Part shown: one piece after another, positions 9,896-19,505 of the stretch | Position numbering within the stretch: the first letter of the stretch is position 1 | Layout: every line of letters starts with the position of its first letter | NCBI GenBank assembly: GCA_977017575.1 | Contig: CDRNVI010000012.1 | Span: 744,001-808,000 of the forward strand | Direction of reading: 5' to 3' | DNA length: 64,000 nt | Origin: Paramoeba atlantica | Lineage: Eukaryota; Discosea | Position numbers and translations under genes: made by a program | Notes under the pieces: model-generated | The model's input: only the letters and a program-made list of their open reading frames with translations | Told to the model about the DNA's origin: nothing | The model's database searches: none

Positions 9896-11118
9896 CTGCA
9901 TACCTCGGCTTTTAGTTCCAATACGTCGAAGTGTGATCCCGAATTCCGAATTCTGCATTGCTCGCTCGAGTATTCTGTCCAGACACATTATAAAAAGAAA
10001 CGGGGCAAGGACATCACCTTGAAGCACTCCAGAGGAGATGTCAAAATGATCTGTTTCCCCGAAATCGACACGGACGTATCCAGAGGGCGCATTGTACGAC
10101 GCAAGAATCATCTGCCTCAGCATTGGCGGCACTGCAAAAGCATCCAGTGCTTTTTTGATGGCGTCATGTGATATCGAGGGAAACGCGCTCTGAAAATCGA
10201 TGAATCCCAAGAAAAGATCATGTGCATGCCGAGATGCCTTTCCGAATACTTCTGTTAGAATCGCTTGTGCACCAACTGTCGATCGAAAGGGTCGGAAGCC
10301 AAACTGTGCATTACGCAGTCTTGGTTCGATTTCTGGTTGTAATCTATTCAAAATCATGTAGTTCACCAATTTGGCTATGTGATTCGTCAAACAGATAGCA
10401 CGCCAGTTTTTCAGCTGAGAGAGATCCCCTTTTTTCGGAATTGGCACATGAAGTATTTCGCGCCACGAGTCCGGCGTATATCCCTTTAAGTACACCGAGT
10501 TGATCAAACGTAATAATGTCCTGGATAACTCGTCGTGCTCGGTTAGCGCGCAGTATGCTTCTATCGGGATATCGTCAGAACCAGTGGCTTTCCTTCGAGC
10601 GATTTGCTTCTGCGCTGCCAACAGCTCCTCGAACAAAAAAGGGTCATCACACATTTTAATACCCTTAACTTGCTCAAAGTCTGTGGACGAGTTTTCTTTC
10701 ACTGGGCAATAGTTTGCTGCAAAGTGCGTTTTCAGCGTTTCAAGCTTATCTTTGACAGACTTTCCTTGTACATGAATAGCTGTCCTTTCATCCCCTATAA
10801 CCTCCTTAACCATCCTCCAGGATCCTCGCGGTCGCTTCTTAAAGTTCTCTAAATTTTGGCACTCCAACTGAACGAGGTCAGTAATTTGCTTTTCATGTTC
10901 TCGCACAAACTTATCGAAACGTTTCCTATTACTTGATAATTTGTATAAAGCTTGCAGATTTACCGGTGCGTCATTACATACTGGAGTGGCAAAACTGAGA
11001 GGAACATCTGTTTTCGGCTGAGACTTGAGACACATTTGCGCCTCCTGGATACTTGTTTTTACTGACAACCATAATTGCTCGACATCCCTGTCTTCTAACT
11101 CACTTTGAGAATGATCAG
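9896..11118 (-). pseudogene. LY copy 1: RT first half
   Basis: Covers the linker and RT up to motif B. Visible landmarks are IPKKGDLSQLKNWRAICLTN, FRPFRSTVGAQ, the motif A FLGFIDFQSAFPS and the motif B SGVLQGDVLAPF. The frame stops where TATE-A begins, just after KSRGMQ. It differs from the intact LY by a few residues (for example LYKLSS for LYKISS, and one lysine fewer near LENFKKRPRG). Confidence 0.88.
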
Positions 11119-11215
11119 GACAAGCAATTAATTGAAGTGCAAAAAGACTCAACCTTAACAAATATCTTGAAGCGCACCAAGGAAGCTAATTTTTTGTTTT
11201 GGGACGTGCAAGACG
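11119..11215 (+). pseudogene. CRE-c scrap in which LY copy 1 landed
   Basis: The plus frame reads DKQLIEVQKDSTLTNILKRT then KEAN, resembling IIKRTKEANNHLDS of the CRE-c copy at 31.1 kb. Read across the LY target duplication, the preceding bases (around 4612-4623) continue the frame with SQAH, like NSQAARTQLR in CRE-c. Short and divergent, so the assignment is tentative. Confidence 0.4.
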
Positions 11216-11340
11216 GGAAGTGCGCCGCGCGCAAATAACACTGTATCGCCTAACGTGCGGTATTTGATCGAAACAAATTTTTTATTTTTATTTTTTTTTT
11301 TACAAATCATATTCTGTTTTCTTCCGTTTCGTATTGGCGC

Positions 11341-11395
11341 TACCCCCCTTGTCAGGGGGATAGTAACTAACTAAGCTTACGCGTCTTTGTAAGCT
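11341..11395 (-). promoter_or_regulatory. CRE-b 3' UTR paired hairpins (copy 1)
   Basis: Minus strand: AGCTTAC / GTAAGCT closes one stem (11374-11395), followed by CTATCCCCC / GGGGGTAG (11341-11362) just before the end of the element. Both stems recur in the 20.9 kb copy, where the second reads CTACCCCC / GGGGGTAG, so one pair changes from T-G to C-G and pairing is kept. Likely a 3' RNA structure recognised by the element's RT; that role is inference. Confidence 0.55.
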
Positions 11396-11422
11396 GGCTA
11401 TTGAATAACTAAATATTAAATT

Positions 11423-12535
11423 TTAAACTTGCGACAACGCTTTGCCCATTTGAGCGTTCAGAATGACACCGTTTAATTCTTGTAGATGCATTCCAAAATC
11501 TCGCACTACGGTTTCACGATCACGTCCGTTTGCATCAGCTAATGCCTTCAGAAGGGCGACACTGCTTTTGTTCATGGCTCCTCCGGCAAGCACTGATAGG
11601 CATACAAATTTTTCCCGAGGAATTAGATCGGAGTTTACATAAGTGTCCAGCTTCCTTTTTTCTGCTTCCTGCATCAGTTGGGCTCCCCGTTTGTGGATGT
11701 TTGATTTCGATAGTTCATTTGTTACCGTGAAATCATAAAATATTTCACCCGACACCCAAAAGATCACGAGGTCCGGGCCGCTTCGATGGAAGGATGTGGT
11801 TCCACATGTTTTCTGATGCTCCTGTTTTCGCTGTTCGCTCACCGCTTCGGTACATTTAAGGCATCGGTATGATGTGAATTGTCGCGGTTCACGCTCGCAT
11901 GGGATCCCGGCTCGCAGACATAGATCGTATATGTGCCGAACTAGTGCATTGTGCCTTGTCGTTGCATTTGCCCCCGTGCATTTTACACAGCCAAGTAAAT
12001 GTGCCAGAGAGTGTTTAGACTCAAGGATCATCTTGCATCCAGGGCACAGAAAATTATTCGGCATTCTTCTGTGCGCGATTCCGAGTCGCGCCATTACCAC
12101 CAGTGTGAATTGGGAGGATGGGATGCATCTCGTTCTGCCTTGTAGCCAGTCGTGGTTCCCCTTCTCGCTGCACGCTTTTACCAACGGTGCTACCTCCTCA
12201 TTTTTCTTAGTGAGTTCCTGATATACCTTCTGATTTAACATTGCATCTGTCACGGCACCATCATCACTTACTACTTCGCTTTCCCGCATCATCTCTTCGT
12301 CATGCGTTAACCGAGCTGAGTTGATTTTACAGCGCTCTAGAGAAACGCGTTTCGAAGAATTGTAAGCAGCATTGCGAGTTTCGGCCGATGATGGTAGACC
12401 GAGTCCACCTTTCTTGACGGGCAGTCGACACCAGGAGATGTGTTTGTCGGACATTTTACCGAGCCATGTGCGCATTACCTCTTCAACCTCCTTATCGAAT
12501 TGTTTACATCCTTGCAAAGCCCGCCGCATTCGTTC
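11423..12535 (-). pseudogene. CRE-b RT thumb, CCHC knuckle and RLE
   Basis: The frame starts in the region after RT (KQFDKEVEEVMRTWLG, LPVKKGGLGLPSS). It has the CPGC...H...C knuckle and the RLE signature RSGPDLVIFW followed by IFYDFTVTNEL. It ends KALSQV. It is open throughout but lacks RT motifs A to C, so it cannot act alone. The second copy (20.3 kb) has a closely related but distinct sequence. Confidence 0.8.
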
Positions 12536-12932
12536 CGGCCCAGATCTTGCCATCATGTGGCCTCACATCGGTGAGGTGCTCTATGATTTTACAGTGGTTC
12601 ACACGTGCTGTACTAGCTATGCCAAACAAACCAGCTCTGCCCTCATGCAACAGGTCGCCGACAGAAAGTACAAGAAATATGTGGTTGAGAAAGGCGTCGA
12701 CAGCGATTCATTCAAATGTCTGGCCGCAACAGATTGCGGCCTGCTACATGTTGATACAAAGGCCCTATTAAAGGCTCTCTCACAAAGAGCGAAGCTGAAC
12801 TATGATAACGTGCGCAACGCGTTCCAACTCGAGATTGAGAAGATGACCGCTTACACGATAGTATCTCAACTCAGAGACTACATCCCGGCAGAGAAATGGA
12901 TGGGAGGACTTCGTATAAGTTTACGATAAGAA
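12525..12932 (+). pseudogene. CRE-c RLE end
   Basis: The plus frame runs CKARRIRSGPDLAIMWP, then GEVLYDFTVVHTCC and FQLEIEKMTAYTIVSQLRDY, ending near GGLR. It is the last 130 or so residues of a CRE-c ORF, including the PD...D nuclease motif. Its 5' edge is fused to minus-strand CRE-b. Its 3' edge is cut by TATE-B, which starts at 12914. Confidence 0.75.
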
Positions 12933-15348
12933 ATTTAGGAGACTTTATTTTGTTGATATTGCAGATGGTGCCCCGAAAGGGGTCTAAACTGTTTTCAAAT
13001 TCTACCCCGAAATGGGTCTAAACTATTTATCTATGTACCAGGGATAGATTGAGGTAATTATAAATATACTGTATATTAGTGACATTTCCTCCTATAAACA
13101 ACAAAAACGTAGAACCAACCCGCCAAATGGAGCCCGCGACCCCATGGCATATCAGAAAGTTGCGCGCCAAACTCATACCAAGGGATTCGATAGCGGTGTT
13201 GATCTGTTGGAAAGCCGCGGGCCGATGGACCGAGGTAGCCGAATTGACCAAAGACCGGTTTGTCAAGGTGGACGACAACGAAGTAATTGTGTATTGGGGG
13301 CGGCAAACGAAAACCACACGACTCAACCCGTATCGGTTATCCATGTGCACAACGATAGTGGGTCCAGGGACTCCAGAGATAGCTCAACACGTCAGGCATA
13401 TGATTGCAGGGCAGCGCATAAGCGCCACGACAGTACGGGAGATGGATCTCCGAATACGCAAGATTCTGGGCCCGAAATTCGGAACACATTCCATCAAGCG
13501 CGGAGCGGTAACGTACCTGTTTCAGGAGGTTGCTCTAGGAAGACTAACAATATCAGACGTTCAAAATCTCGCAAAACATCAGCACATTACCTCCCTATTA
13601 CGGTACAACGCAAACCTGGTGACCACCGCGAGAGCGCTCGGTACACAGCGAGCTTCGGCTCTCCTGCAACTCCAATAACACAAGCTGATGTAGATAGGTG
13701 CCTCGAGCAGGTCCGACATGTTAAGCGGTATAGCATTATTTGTGCAAGGAGAACTTCGCGCTTAGCTAAGGCGCAGGACATGCATCACCCCTTACACGTT
13801 AAGACGGGAATTCCTACTATGGAACTGGATAAAGTTAAGTCTTGGATGAGGAATGACACGCGAAGCCGACTAGAGCGCATTATGAATAAAATGTTTTGCA
13901 CCAAAGTACCACCACAGCCTGAACCATCCATTAAAGGGAATCTTCTTACGAAGGACATCAACGAACTGATCACAGCGAATGTTATTCAACGAGTTTCGGA
14001 TCAAATGGCCCGCGACATACCGACTATACAGTACCTCGTACCCTTTACGGTGGTGGAAGCTGACGAATCAGGGAAATCCAGACGACGTTTTATTTCATGG
14101 ACTAAGGATGACAATGAACGCCTGAAGGAATATGATCCGCTCGTGCCGCTGCTCCATCCGGCGAAATACCTTCATCGTGTGGAAATGGAGGTCGGGGTGA
14201 AAAGAGATCTCAAATGTGGTTTCTATCAGGTCCCGGTCCCAGAGCGCGCGCGCGCGAAGTTTCGGTTTCGTGATTCCCAAGGAAATCTCTATCAGATGAA
14301 AGTTATGCCCATGGGGCATAGATGTGCCCCGGAAGTGATGCATACTATCACGTCCGTGCTGGCCGGTGACCCGGGAGTGTGTAAACCGGAAGCGAGTTTT
14401 GCAAAGAGCAATGTTGATATATATATCGACGGGATTCGCTACACAGCGAGCAAAGAGGAAGCCATTGGATATGCCAAGCGGATTGATTCCCGCTGTAGAG
14501 AAGCTAATGGAGCCTTTAAGGAGCATGGCTCACCCCCGGAACTGGAGTATGTGTTTAATGACGTAAACTACGATCATATAGTGCACAAGGTCAGCCTGGG
14601 ACCTCGAGTACTACTGAAGTTACATCGTGATCGATTTAACACTATTACGTACGCCCAATTGGAGACGGCGGTGGGGCGTCTCCTCTACGCCTCAGCAGTC
14701 CTTGGGTATGTTATTCCGCGTTTTCATTTTACGCTCAAAATTGCGAGGCGCCGTATTAATATGTTAAACCGAAATCTTCACCTAGCGGATAAGCCGGTAC
14801 CTCTTCCTAAACCCACGAGATGCATCCTAGCCGAGTGGCGGGACGAAGTGCTAAAGAATATACCCATTGAACCACCTCCGCACCCAGACGTCGTGCCCCA
14901 TACGCACCGCCTATATACCGACGCATCGAGCAAAGGGTGGGGAGCAGTGCTATATCTCGATGACGGGGGGTACAGATTACAGGTGACTCTTGGCCCAAAG
15001 AATTTAAATATGAGGTAAATCATGCCGAGGCCATGGCCGTAACCAATGCTTTGAAGGACTTCAAACATCACTTTGAGAAGGGGACGTGTATTGACTTATA
15101 CATAGATAACACGTCTTGTCAGGGCGCCATTAATAAACGTATGGCGAATTCCGATAATATCGCTAGCGAACTGAAGAAAGTTTTACTGATGAATCAGAAT
15201 CAAGGGATTTGCATCAAAGCGCGGTACATACGGTCCGAAGACAACCCAGCAGATCCCGTGAGTCGTTTAGATAGGCATACAAAATTTCATAATCTACAAC
15301 AATTGGTCAGCCGCCACTGACTGATTGTTGCCGAAAATAGTTTTTACC
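12914..15348 (+). mobile_element. TATE-B, VIPER/TATE-like element (fossil)
   Basis: Starts with the A-type terminal repeat (12914-13110), beginning TATAAGTTTACG...GAAATTTAG. The same repeat is found as A2 at 21254-21475. Parts: a tyrosine-recombinase region (13110-13680; WGRQTKTTRLNPYR, THSIKRGAVTYLF) and an RT-RNase H region (13680-15320; MPMGHRCAPEV, LYTDASSKGWGAVLYL). No Gag-like part is recognised. The right edge is a poly(A) run, not the B1-A2-B2 repeats. The element is broken, with about two breaks. It lies in the end of a CRE-c copy and is younger than it. Confidence 0.8.
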
Positions 15349-15437
15349 AAAAAAAAAAAAAAAAAAAAAAAACAGAAAGTTAGAACTCATACTCTTCCCC
15401 CCTATTAATTGCAAAAAAAAAAAAAAAAAAAAAAAAA
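15349..15437 (+). repeat. Poly(A) run, LX 3' stub, second poly(A) run
   Basis: A24 (15349-15372), then 40 nt matching the extreme 3' end of LX (CTCATACTCTTCCCCCC...ATTAATTGC), then A25 (15413-15437), directly followed by the long LX copy. The stub is a second, almost completely truncated LX cDNA. First link of the poly(A) series described under findings. Confidence 0.8.
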
Positions 15438-18329
15438 TTGCCATCACTCGGCTCCATCTGCGCACTTTCCATGAGCACCTGCAAAGACGTTCCACACTGT
15501 TGCAGATTCCTCTGGGCGAGCATCCTCACGCAATCCTTGACATCCGCAGTGAAGGAAAACACGGTAGAGGCATGGACACTTCTCGCAATGCTCCCTAAGT
15601 GTGTCCTACCAGCACCTTTCCGAGGCGGTCGCAAAGGCCACACATCATACTCTACGTACGTCGAAAACCGCATGAAACTGTGGCTAGCGGGGGAGTACCT
15701 CTTGCTATGGGAAGATGCCCAGAGGGATCATTATAAAAAGCGCTCCAGATCACGCGACTCCGAAATCGATGCAGACAGAGCGGCAATTCGAGCCGAACTC
15801 TTGGCCCGCCAGGGGGAATTTTCCAGGGGAATGGCAGCCCTAACCGCAGCCCCCATGGCGCCAGACAATGCAGATACCCTCGAAAAGCTCTTGGAGAAGC
15901 ATCCAGACCCACACGAAAATCCCTTGCAGAATGATCTACCACCGATCGAGGGCAACCCCCTACACCTAGAGGAAACAGAGGTCAAAAAAGCGATCGTCAG
16001 CTTCCGCAGGGGATCTTCAGCCGGCACGATGGGACTTCGTCCAGAGCACCTCCAGGCAGCCATCTTGGAACATGTGGACAAGGATGTGAATCCTCTCTCG
16101 GCCCTCACGCGACTAGTGAACCACATGCTTCAAGGAAAAGCGCCACAAGACGTCCAATCATTCTACGCTGGAGCCCGGCTCTGCGCCCTGGAAAAAGGCG
16201 AGGACGATGTTCGACCAATCGCAGCGGGTGAAACCCTTAGACGCCTCGTAAGCAAGGCGGCATGTATCTCGATAAAGGAGAAAGCGGGTACTCTGTTCAA
16301 CGGGCGACAATATGGTGTAGCAGCCCCCGCGGGAGCCGAACGAGTTATCCACCTCTGCCGGAGAGCCATGCTCAATAACCTGGGGAGTGACAATTTTGTC
16401 TTCTGCAAAGTGGACTTAAGAAACGCTTTCAATAACGTCAGCAGGCCTGTTCTCACCCTAACCACGCGCTTAAATTTCCCCGAACTCTCACCTTGGGTAG
16501 AGTGGTGTTACTCCAAAGTGAGCTGTCTTACCTACAGAGACAATGTCATACCCTCGGCAGAGGGGGTACAACAAGGAGACCCACTAGGCCCTCTTCTCTT
16601 CTCTCTAGTACTATCCAGTGTAACAGAAGAAATATCGTCTCGGTCGAATCTAGACACTCAACTTTGGTACCTAGATGACGGGGTACTCATAGGGGAGGCT
16701 GAGGAGGTCAGGAAGGCGCTCGATGTTTTTTCCAATGTTGGCTCCCGATGCGGACTTTTCCTAAACCCATCGAAATGTGAGATAATAACACCGCCTGCTT
16801 CATCCCATCTCACAGGATTATTTCCAGAGATACCGAAGACTAAAACTCGTACTGATGGAAATTTCGACATCTTGGGCTCCCCGATTGGGTCAGCGGAGCA
16901 TTGCGTGGAGTTTCTCAGGTCAGAAGCCATTGAGCCCGCACGCGAAACACTAGACGCAATAGGTTTCATAGGAGACCCACAAGTAGCCATGTCCCTCATC
17001 CGGCAGTGCACTGGATTCTGTCAAATGGTCTACGCACTTCGCACGACACCCCCTCAGGCGCTTTCTGAGCTTTGTAATTCCCTTGATGAAAATGTTCTAA
17101 AAGCCGCGGAATGGGCACTTTTCCCTCTGGATTCCCACGCGCGTGACCAAATCCAACGTAAGAAGCGCAACGGGGGTTTTGGTCTCAGGTCTTCGCTCCT
17201 CCACGCAACAGCAGCATATGTCTCCTCCGTTGCGCACGCCGCCGATGCAGACGATTGGGACCCTTCAGAAGCCGAGGGATTCACCATTTCCGTGCAAGAC
17301 GTGAATAGAAAGGCGGGGGTAGAACTTGTGGATCCCGGTACAGGACGCATCCCGAAACAGAATAAACCACATCCAGAGTCCAGCCAAAGACACAACCTCA
17401 CCTCGAGAAGCAAACGCCCACGACACATACTCAACAACATGGACGCGGATAAGACGGCCGAGCCGGAAATGGTTATCCCCCGGCAGCAGCAACTGAGCCA
17501 AGCCATATCGCAGCAGGAATTCACTACAGCCTACGGCCAGGCCGACCCCCGCACCCGAGCACGATGGGTTTCTCAGTCAGGAAAGGGAGCTGGGAGCTGG
17601 GCCTTCGTCACGCCCTCAAGGAGTAAAGGTTTTGCTTTCACACCAACCGAGTTCCGCACGTTATCGCGCTGGTGGTTTGGCATGGACATTTATGGCCAAG
17701 ACCGCCCCTGCCCAGCAAACGGGTGTTCCCTACCCCTACAGAAAAATGGGGAGCATGCATTATTGTGCAAGAACGGACATGGCCTCATCACGCGGCACAA
17801 TGCGCTTTGTGTAGAATTCGCCTCCTTTTGCAGCAAGGCCAACATGGCTCCCCAGCGAGAAAAAAGTCTAGGAAATCGGGGGCCAGGAGGGGGTCTCACC
17901 AGACCGGCTGACGTTTTCCTCCCCACGTACACTCTAGGGAAAGGCATGGTACTAGACTTCGCAGTCACCCACGCACAGCAAACAAAGTATTTGGACTCTG
18001 TCCGGAATGCTAGCTGGGTGGCTGCAGGGTCTTTCGCCGAGCATTACTCAGAAACGAAGGAAAAACAACGTCAAGAAGCAGAAGAAGCACAACTAGGGTT
18101 CACGGCCATGGTTGTCGAGTCTTTTGGCTCGTGGAGTAAAAGCGCAATGGCGGTCTTATGGAAGGTGGGAGCACTACGCGCCAACTCGTCAAAAGGTCTT
18201 CTCACGGATGCTCAAGCCCGAAATGACCTTCTGAAAGAGCTTAACGTCACACTCATGCGCTCTCAGGCCCGCATGATGGTCTCCCGGATAGTCGTCAGTG
18301 ACCCCCAAGCTCCCCTGGAAGGGGAGTAG
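15438..18329 (+). CDS. LX RT and restriction-like endonuclease ORF (5' end missing)
   Basis: Open for 963 codons; the first in-frame ATG is at 15471. N-terminal part LLAMLPKCVLPAPFRGG followed by MKLWLAGEYLLLWEDA is typical of YLDD RT proteins. RT landmarks: GRQYGVAAPAGAERVIH, motif A FCKVDLRNAFNN, motif B GVQQGDPLGPLLF, motif C LWYLDDGVLIG. The C-terminus has CPANGC and H/C ligands, then the nuclease motif RPADVFLPTY with VLDFAVTHAQQTKY. Reverse transcribes its own RNA at an RLE nick. No internal stop. The N-terminus is probably lost to 5' truncation. Confidence 0.85.
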   Translation: MPSLGSICALSMSTCKDVPHCCRFLWASILTQSLTSAVKENTVEAWTLLAMLPKCVLPAPFRGGRKGHTSYSTYVENRMKLWLAGEYLLLWEDAQRDHYKKRSRSRDSEIDADRAAIRAELLARQGEFSRGMAALTAAPMAPDNADTLEKLLEKHPDPHENPLQNDLPPIEGNPLHLEETEVKKAIVSFRRGSSAGTMGLRPEHLQAAILEHVDKDVNPLSALTRLVNHMLQGKAPQDVQSFYAGARLCALEKGEDDVRPIAAGETLRRLVSKAACISIKEKAGTLFNGRQYGVAAPAGAERVIHLCRRAMLNNLGSDNFVFCKVDLRNAFNNVSRPVLTLTTRLNFPELSPWVEWCYSKVSCLTYRDNVIPSAEGVQQGDPLGPLLFSLVLSSVTEEISSRSNLDTQLWYLDDGVLIGEAEEVRKALDVFSNVGSRCGLFLNPSKCEIITPPASSHLTGLFPEIPKTKTRTDGNFDILGSPIGSAEHCVEFLRSEAIEPARETLDAIGFIGDPQVAMSLIRQCTGFCQMVYALRTTPPQALSELCNSLDENVLKAAEWALFPLDSHARDQIQRKKRNGGFGLRSSLLHATAAYVSSVAHAADADDWDPSEAEGFTISVQDVNRKAGVELVDPGTGRIPKQNKPHPESSQRHNLTSRSKRPRHILNNMDADKTAEPEMVIPRQQQLSQAISQQEFTTAYGQADPRTRARWVSQSGKGAGSWAFVTPSRSKGFAFTPTEFRTLSRWWFGMDIYGQDRPCPANGCSLPLQKNGEHALLCKNGHGLITRHNALCVEFASFCSKANMAPQREKSLGNRGPGGGLTRPADVFLPTYTLGKGMVLDFAVTHAQQTKYLDSVRNASWVAAGSFAEHYSETKEKQRQEAEEAQLGFTAMVVESFGSWSKSAMAVLWKVGALRANSSKGLLTDAQARNDLLKELNVTLMRSQARMMVSRIVVSDPQAPLEGE

Positions 18330-18403
18330 GGCCCACAGGCATGGTCCTCTAGGGTAACAAGACGATTAGGGTGCTGGTCGCGTCGACAGAGTCTATACTC
18401 ACG

Positions 18404-18423
18404 CCTAGCCCGCGAGGGCTAGG
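18404..18423 (+). promoter_or_regulatory. LX 3' UTR hairpin with GCGA tetraloop
   Basis: CCTAGCCC-GCGA-GGGCTAGG is a perfect 8-bp stem closed by a GNRA loop. It is conserved in the second LX 3' UTR at 19594-19613. A 3' recognition structure for RT is a reasonable guess. Confidence 0.5.
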
Positions 18424-18868
18424 TACCCCAAGTGAGGTAGTACACGGGTAGTGAATCTCCTCCCCGTCGGCCAGCATCCTGTTTCGCGACCGTGTCGCTG
18501 TCGACACAGGCCCGCGCCTGCACCCTCCCATATAGCAAGGGAAGGGTTCACAAGTCAGGCCGTGGAGTGGTCGAAAGACCCGGTCCGGAACGCGCGAATG
18601 GATTGGGTCTGTATTGCTTGTTTTAGTTTTTACTGTTTCTTGTTTGTAGTATATACTTAGGGGAGATTAAATTGCTAGTTTTGGGCTGAGAAAAAACAAA
18701 AGGTACATCTGTGGAAACAAAAAGAATTGCTAATTTGATTGCTTGTTTTTAACTCGTATACCCCCCCAATGGACCTACTTGGTTCGTCTACTGGGTCAAA
18801 ATATAGAGGCAATGCCGCGATTCATACTTCTCCCCCCTTATTAATTGCAAAAAAAAAAAAAAAAAAAA

Positions 18869-18904
18869 CTTTAACGATAAAGATACAGTTTCTGTACCTT
18901 GTTG
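18869..18904 (+). other. Spliced-leader copy, full 36 nt
   Basis: Identical to the copy at 296-331. Directly preceded by LX poly(A) and followed by TTTTCTTCC rather than a splice donor. Confidence 0.88.
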
Positions 18905-18932
18905 TTTTCTTCCATACACGATCTTCCAGACC

Positions 18933-19397
18933 ATGGGAGGGCACCCCCCTCAAATACACTCCTTTTTGTCGGCATCCCCCTTCCCCGTCTCGTCCCATCA
19001 CCCCCCTGCGCCGCATCCCCCCACCTCACCCTCCCTCCGCAGTGCGCTTGCCCCCCCGTTGTGTTTCTCTCTCGCGTCCCCCACCCCCGTGTCAGCAGCC
19101 AAAAGTATACAATACTTGCTCACGGGGTGGGGGCAGAGTTCCTGGCAGATGGGCCCGTGCTTCGCCTCCTCTCGCCCCTGCGTCAGTCCCCCCGTGTCTC
19201 TCTCCGCGCTCTTCTCCCTCGGCGTGACGACGTCTTTGTGTTTCGTGGCCTCCACGTCTCCCACCCTCGTACGGCAACCAAAAGTATTTATTACTGCTAA
19301 CGGGGTGGGAGCGGAGGTGCAGGACCATACGGGCCTGGGTGCATGCGGATCGGTGAGTGGGGTAGGGAGTGGGGGAAGGGAAGTACGAGAGGGCTAA
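18933..19397 (+). CDS. Possible 154-aa ORF of the SL-led transcript
   Basis: The first ATG after the SL opens a 154-codon frame, MGGHPPQIHSFLSASPFPVS onward. It is rich in proline and serine, with no domain I know. Other frames here are also open because the DNA is C-rich, so coding is uncertain. First-ATG position is the main support. Confidence 0.3.
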   Translation: MGGHPPQIHSFLSASPFPVSSHHPPAPHPPTSPSLRSALAPPLCFSLASPTPVSAAKSIQYLLTGWGQSSWQMGPCFASSRPCVSPPVSLSALFSLGVTTSLCFVASTSPTLVRQPKVFITANGVGAEVQDHTGLGACGSVSGVGSGGREVREG

Positions 19398-19505
19398 GAG
19401 GAGTAGGTGTGGAAAGTATGGGGAGTAAGGGAAAGTGAAGGGCCGTAAGTGTGGAAATTGTGGAAAAGTTGGACTCCATACATAAAAAAAAAAAAAAAAA
19501 AAAAA

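Larger units (their letters stand above)
4637..11118 (-). mobile_element. LY copy 1, 5'-truncated APE-type LINE split by TATE-A
   Basis: Two parts, 9896-11118 (5' half) and 4637-6211 (3' half), match the intact LY at 22760-26927 almost base for base. They are separated by TATE-A. The 3' end has a TTA/TAA-type tail (4637-4665) instead of poly(A). The element is flanked by a 13-bp direct repeat GACAAGCAATTAA (4624-4636 and 11119-11131), the target-site duplication of one insertion. Its 5' truncation is in the linker between APE and RT. The target was a plus-strand CRE-c fragment, whose reading frame appears to continue across the duplication. Confidence 0.9.
11270..12535 (-). mobile_element. 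CRE-b, 3' fragment of a CRE-like LINE
   Basis: Contains the coding end (11423-12535) and a 3' UTR with two hairpins (11341-11362 and 11374-11395) also found in the second CRE-b copy at 20.9 kb. Beyond them the minus strand turns A-rich (about 11276-11312), probably a decayed tail. At about 12525-12540 it is joined head to head with a plus-strand CRE-c fragment. The RT core is missing. Confidence 0.75.
15438..18868 (+). mobile_element. LX, RLE-type LINE with YLDD motif, 5'-truncated
   Basis: One open frame reaches the left edge without a start codon at the junction, followed by a 519-nt 3' UTR and A20 (18849-18868). The 5' neighbour is poly(A) of an LX stub. The 3' neighbour is a full SL copy with no base in between. 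A second copy of the 3' UTR lies at 19555-20057, nearly identical, so the family is young. It belongs with CRE-type or related restriction-endonuclease LINEs; I cannot fix the clade by eye. Confidence 0.85.
18869..19505 (+). mobile_element. SL-led, poly(A)-tailed retrocopy of an unknown transcript
   Basis: Begins with the full SL (18869-18904) and ends with a 22-nt poly(A) run (19484-19505), so it is a complete trans-spliced, polyadenylated RNA of about 615 nt turned into DNA. The body is GC-rich. A stretch at 19096-19140 (AGCCAAAAGTATACAATACT, CGGGGTGGG) is repeated with changes at 19272-19314. The source locus is not in this window. It abuts LX poly(A) on the left. Confidence 0.8.

Noticed and set aside
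18869-18904. A functional SL RNA gene
   Set aside because: No GT splice donor, intron, Sm site or T-run terminator follows; poly(A) of another element precedes it. The other three full copies also lack a donor.
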